From Deltaproteobacteria bacterium (GTDB lineage Bacteria; Desulfobacterota; GWC2-55-46; DRQE01), in assembly GCA_030631875.1 (NCBI GenBank), contig DAOVKH010000024.1, positions 1 to 13,010 on the forward strand: 13,010 nt of DNA, in the 5' to 3' direction. The number at the start of each line of letters is the position of its first letter. Position 1 is the first letter of the stretch. The translations under genes were made by a program, and so were the position numbers. Positions 12,442-13,010 of the stretch are shown here, piece after piece. Under the pieces are notes generated by a model. That model worked only from the letters and a program-made list of their open reading frames with translations, had not been told where the DNA came from and ran no database searches.

Positions 12442-13010
12442 ATGCACTCAAAGATAGTTCTCTTCGTAATAATCATTCTCTTAGGCGGTTTCTTCTATAT
12501 ACATACGACAAATCCGGCCGAGGTAACGATAATGCTTCCGGTCGATAATAGCTTTACCATACCGATTACGGTCTTGCTCTTTGCGGGCTTTGTCTTGGGC
12601 GTGGCCTTGATGATATTCAATACCATCTTTATCGATGCCGCCAAGATGGTCGGTGAGATGAAGGGGCGTAAGGAACGCAAGCTCGCCACTCAGGCACAAA
12701 AGAATTACAACAAAGGCACGGCGGCCTTATTCAAGGGGGCGTATGGTGATGCCGTGAAACTCCTCGAAAAGTCATTGCTACACGGCACAGGCGAGAGATC
12801 TTTCAGGCGCTCTGCAACGCTCTACTTAGCGGAAGCCTACTCCAAGGCCGGGGAGAGCGCTAAGGGGCTTGCCTTGCTCGAAGACTTTTCAGCCGTGGCG
12901 GCAGGGGACGGCGATATAGAGGCACTATTCGCTACTGCCTCGTTGGCGCGTACGGCAAATGACCTTAAGGCCGTCGAGAGGGCATTGCTCGAAGTGCTTA
13001 AGATAGACTC
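12442..13010 (+). CDS. LapA-domain membrane protein with TPR repeats, 3' end outside window
   Basis: The frame runs off the right edge after 189 codons. Two hydrophobic helices (5-20 and 41-62) flank a short periplasmic loop 'NPAEVTIMLPVDNS', as in the LapA (DUF1049) domain. A basic juxtamembrane stretch follows ('KGRKERKLATQAQK', 74-87). After it come helical tetratricopeptide-type repeats (about 86-189) with patterns such as 'KGTAALFKGAYGDAVKLLEKS', split at residue 100, and 'TLYLAEAYSKAGE'. In Escherichia coli, LapA and the TPR protein LapB are separate and control lipopolysaccharide assembly; here the two parts seem to be in one chain. A GGAGGAAG lies about seven bases before the ATG. It is 39 bases downstream of rlmH and probably in the same transcript. 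The function is inferred from domain resemblance. Confidence 0.72.
   Translation, partial: MHSKIVLFVIIILLGGFFYIHTTNPAEVTIMLPVDNSFTIPITVLLFAGFVLGVALMIFNTIFIDAAKMVGEMKGRKERKLATQAQKNYNKGTAALFKGAYGDAVKLLEKSLLHGTGERSFRRSATLYLAEAYSKAGESAKGLALLEDFSAVAAGDGDIEALFATASLARTANDLKAVERALLEVLKID

Noticed and set aside
12481..12699. Minus-strand open frames near the right edge
   Set aside because: The plus strand here reads continuously as a LapA/TPR membrane protein with a good start site; the minus-strand frames are complements without motifs.

Overview
The window looks like chromosomal DNA from a Gram-negative, anaerobic or respiratory bacterium of the Desulfobacterota (old Deltaproteobacteria) type. This is an inference from four points: a multiheme c-type cytochrome, System II (ResB/CcsA) cytochrome c maturation, an HU protein of the short 'MAKAMTKSK' class, and the gene order nadD-rsfS-rlmH. 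Isoleucine codon ATA is common throughout, and GTG or TTG starts are frequent. No rRNA, tRNA, CRISPR array or insertion sequence was seen. No gene-free stretch exceeds 300 bases.

Left part (1-3363, + strand): the C-terminal part of a secreted multiheme cytochrome c with four visible CXXCH motifs. It is followed by a membrane-anchored spermidine-synthase-like protein whose stop overlaps the start of a small lipoprotein gene. Middle left (3449-6096, +): a cytochrome c maturation cluster. It holds ResB, a small four-helix membrane protein, CcsA, and a second diverged copy of the small membrane protein. The two copies flank ccsA; the first carries histidines at three positions where the second has none.

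Centre (6233-9378): an HU-like DNA-binding protein with a clear intrinsic terminator, then a YhaM-type OB-fold/HD exoribonuclease, both on +. On the minus strand are a 50-residue cysteine-rich zinc-ribbon protein and a UMF1-family (Atg22-like) MFS transporter. Small hairpins lie between these two.

Right part (9434-13010, +): a tightly packed run behind a good sigma70-type promoter. It begins with an arsenosugar pair (AhpD/CMD-like protein and radical SAM ArsS). It continues into housekeeping genes nadD, rsfS and rlmH and a truncated LapA-domain/TPR membrane protein. The arsS stop overlaps the nadD start. rsfS has no canonical start codon at its ribosome binding site; an ATA sits there instead.

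The observations most worth a second look are the asymmetric membrane-protein pair around ccsA, the arsenosugar genes heading a housekeeping operon, and the possible AUA start of rsfS.
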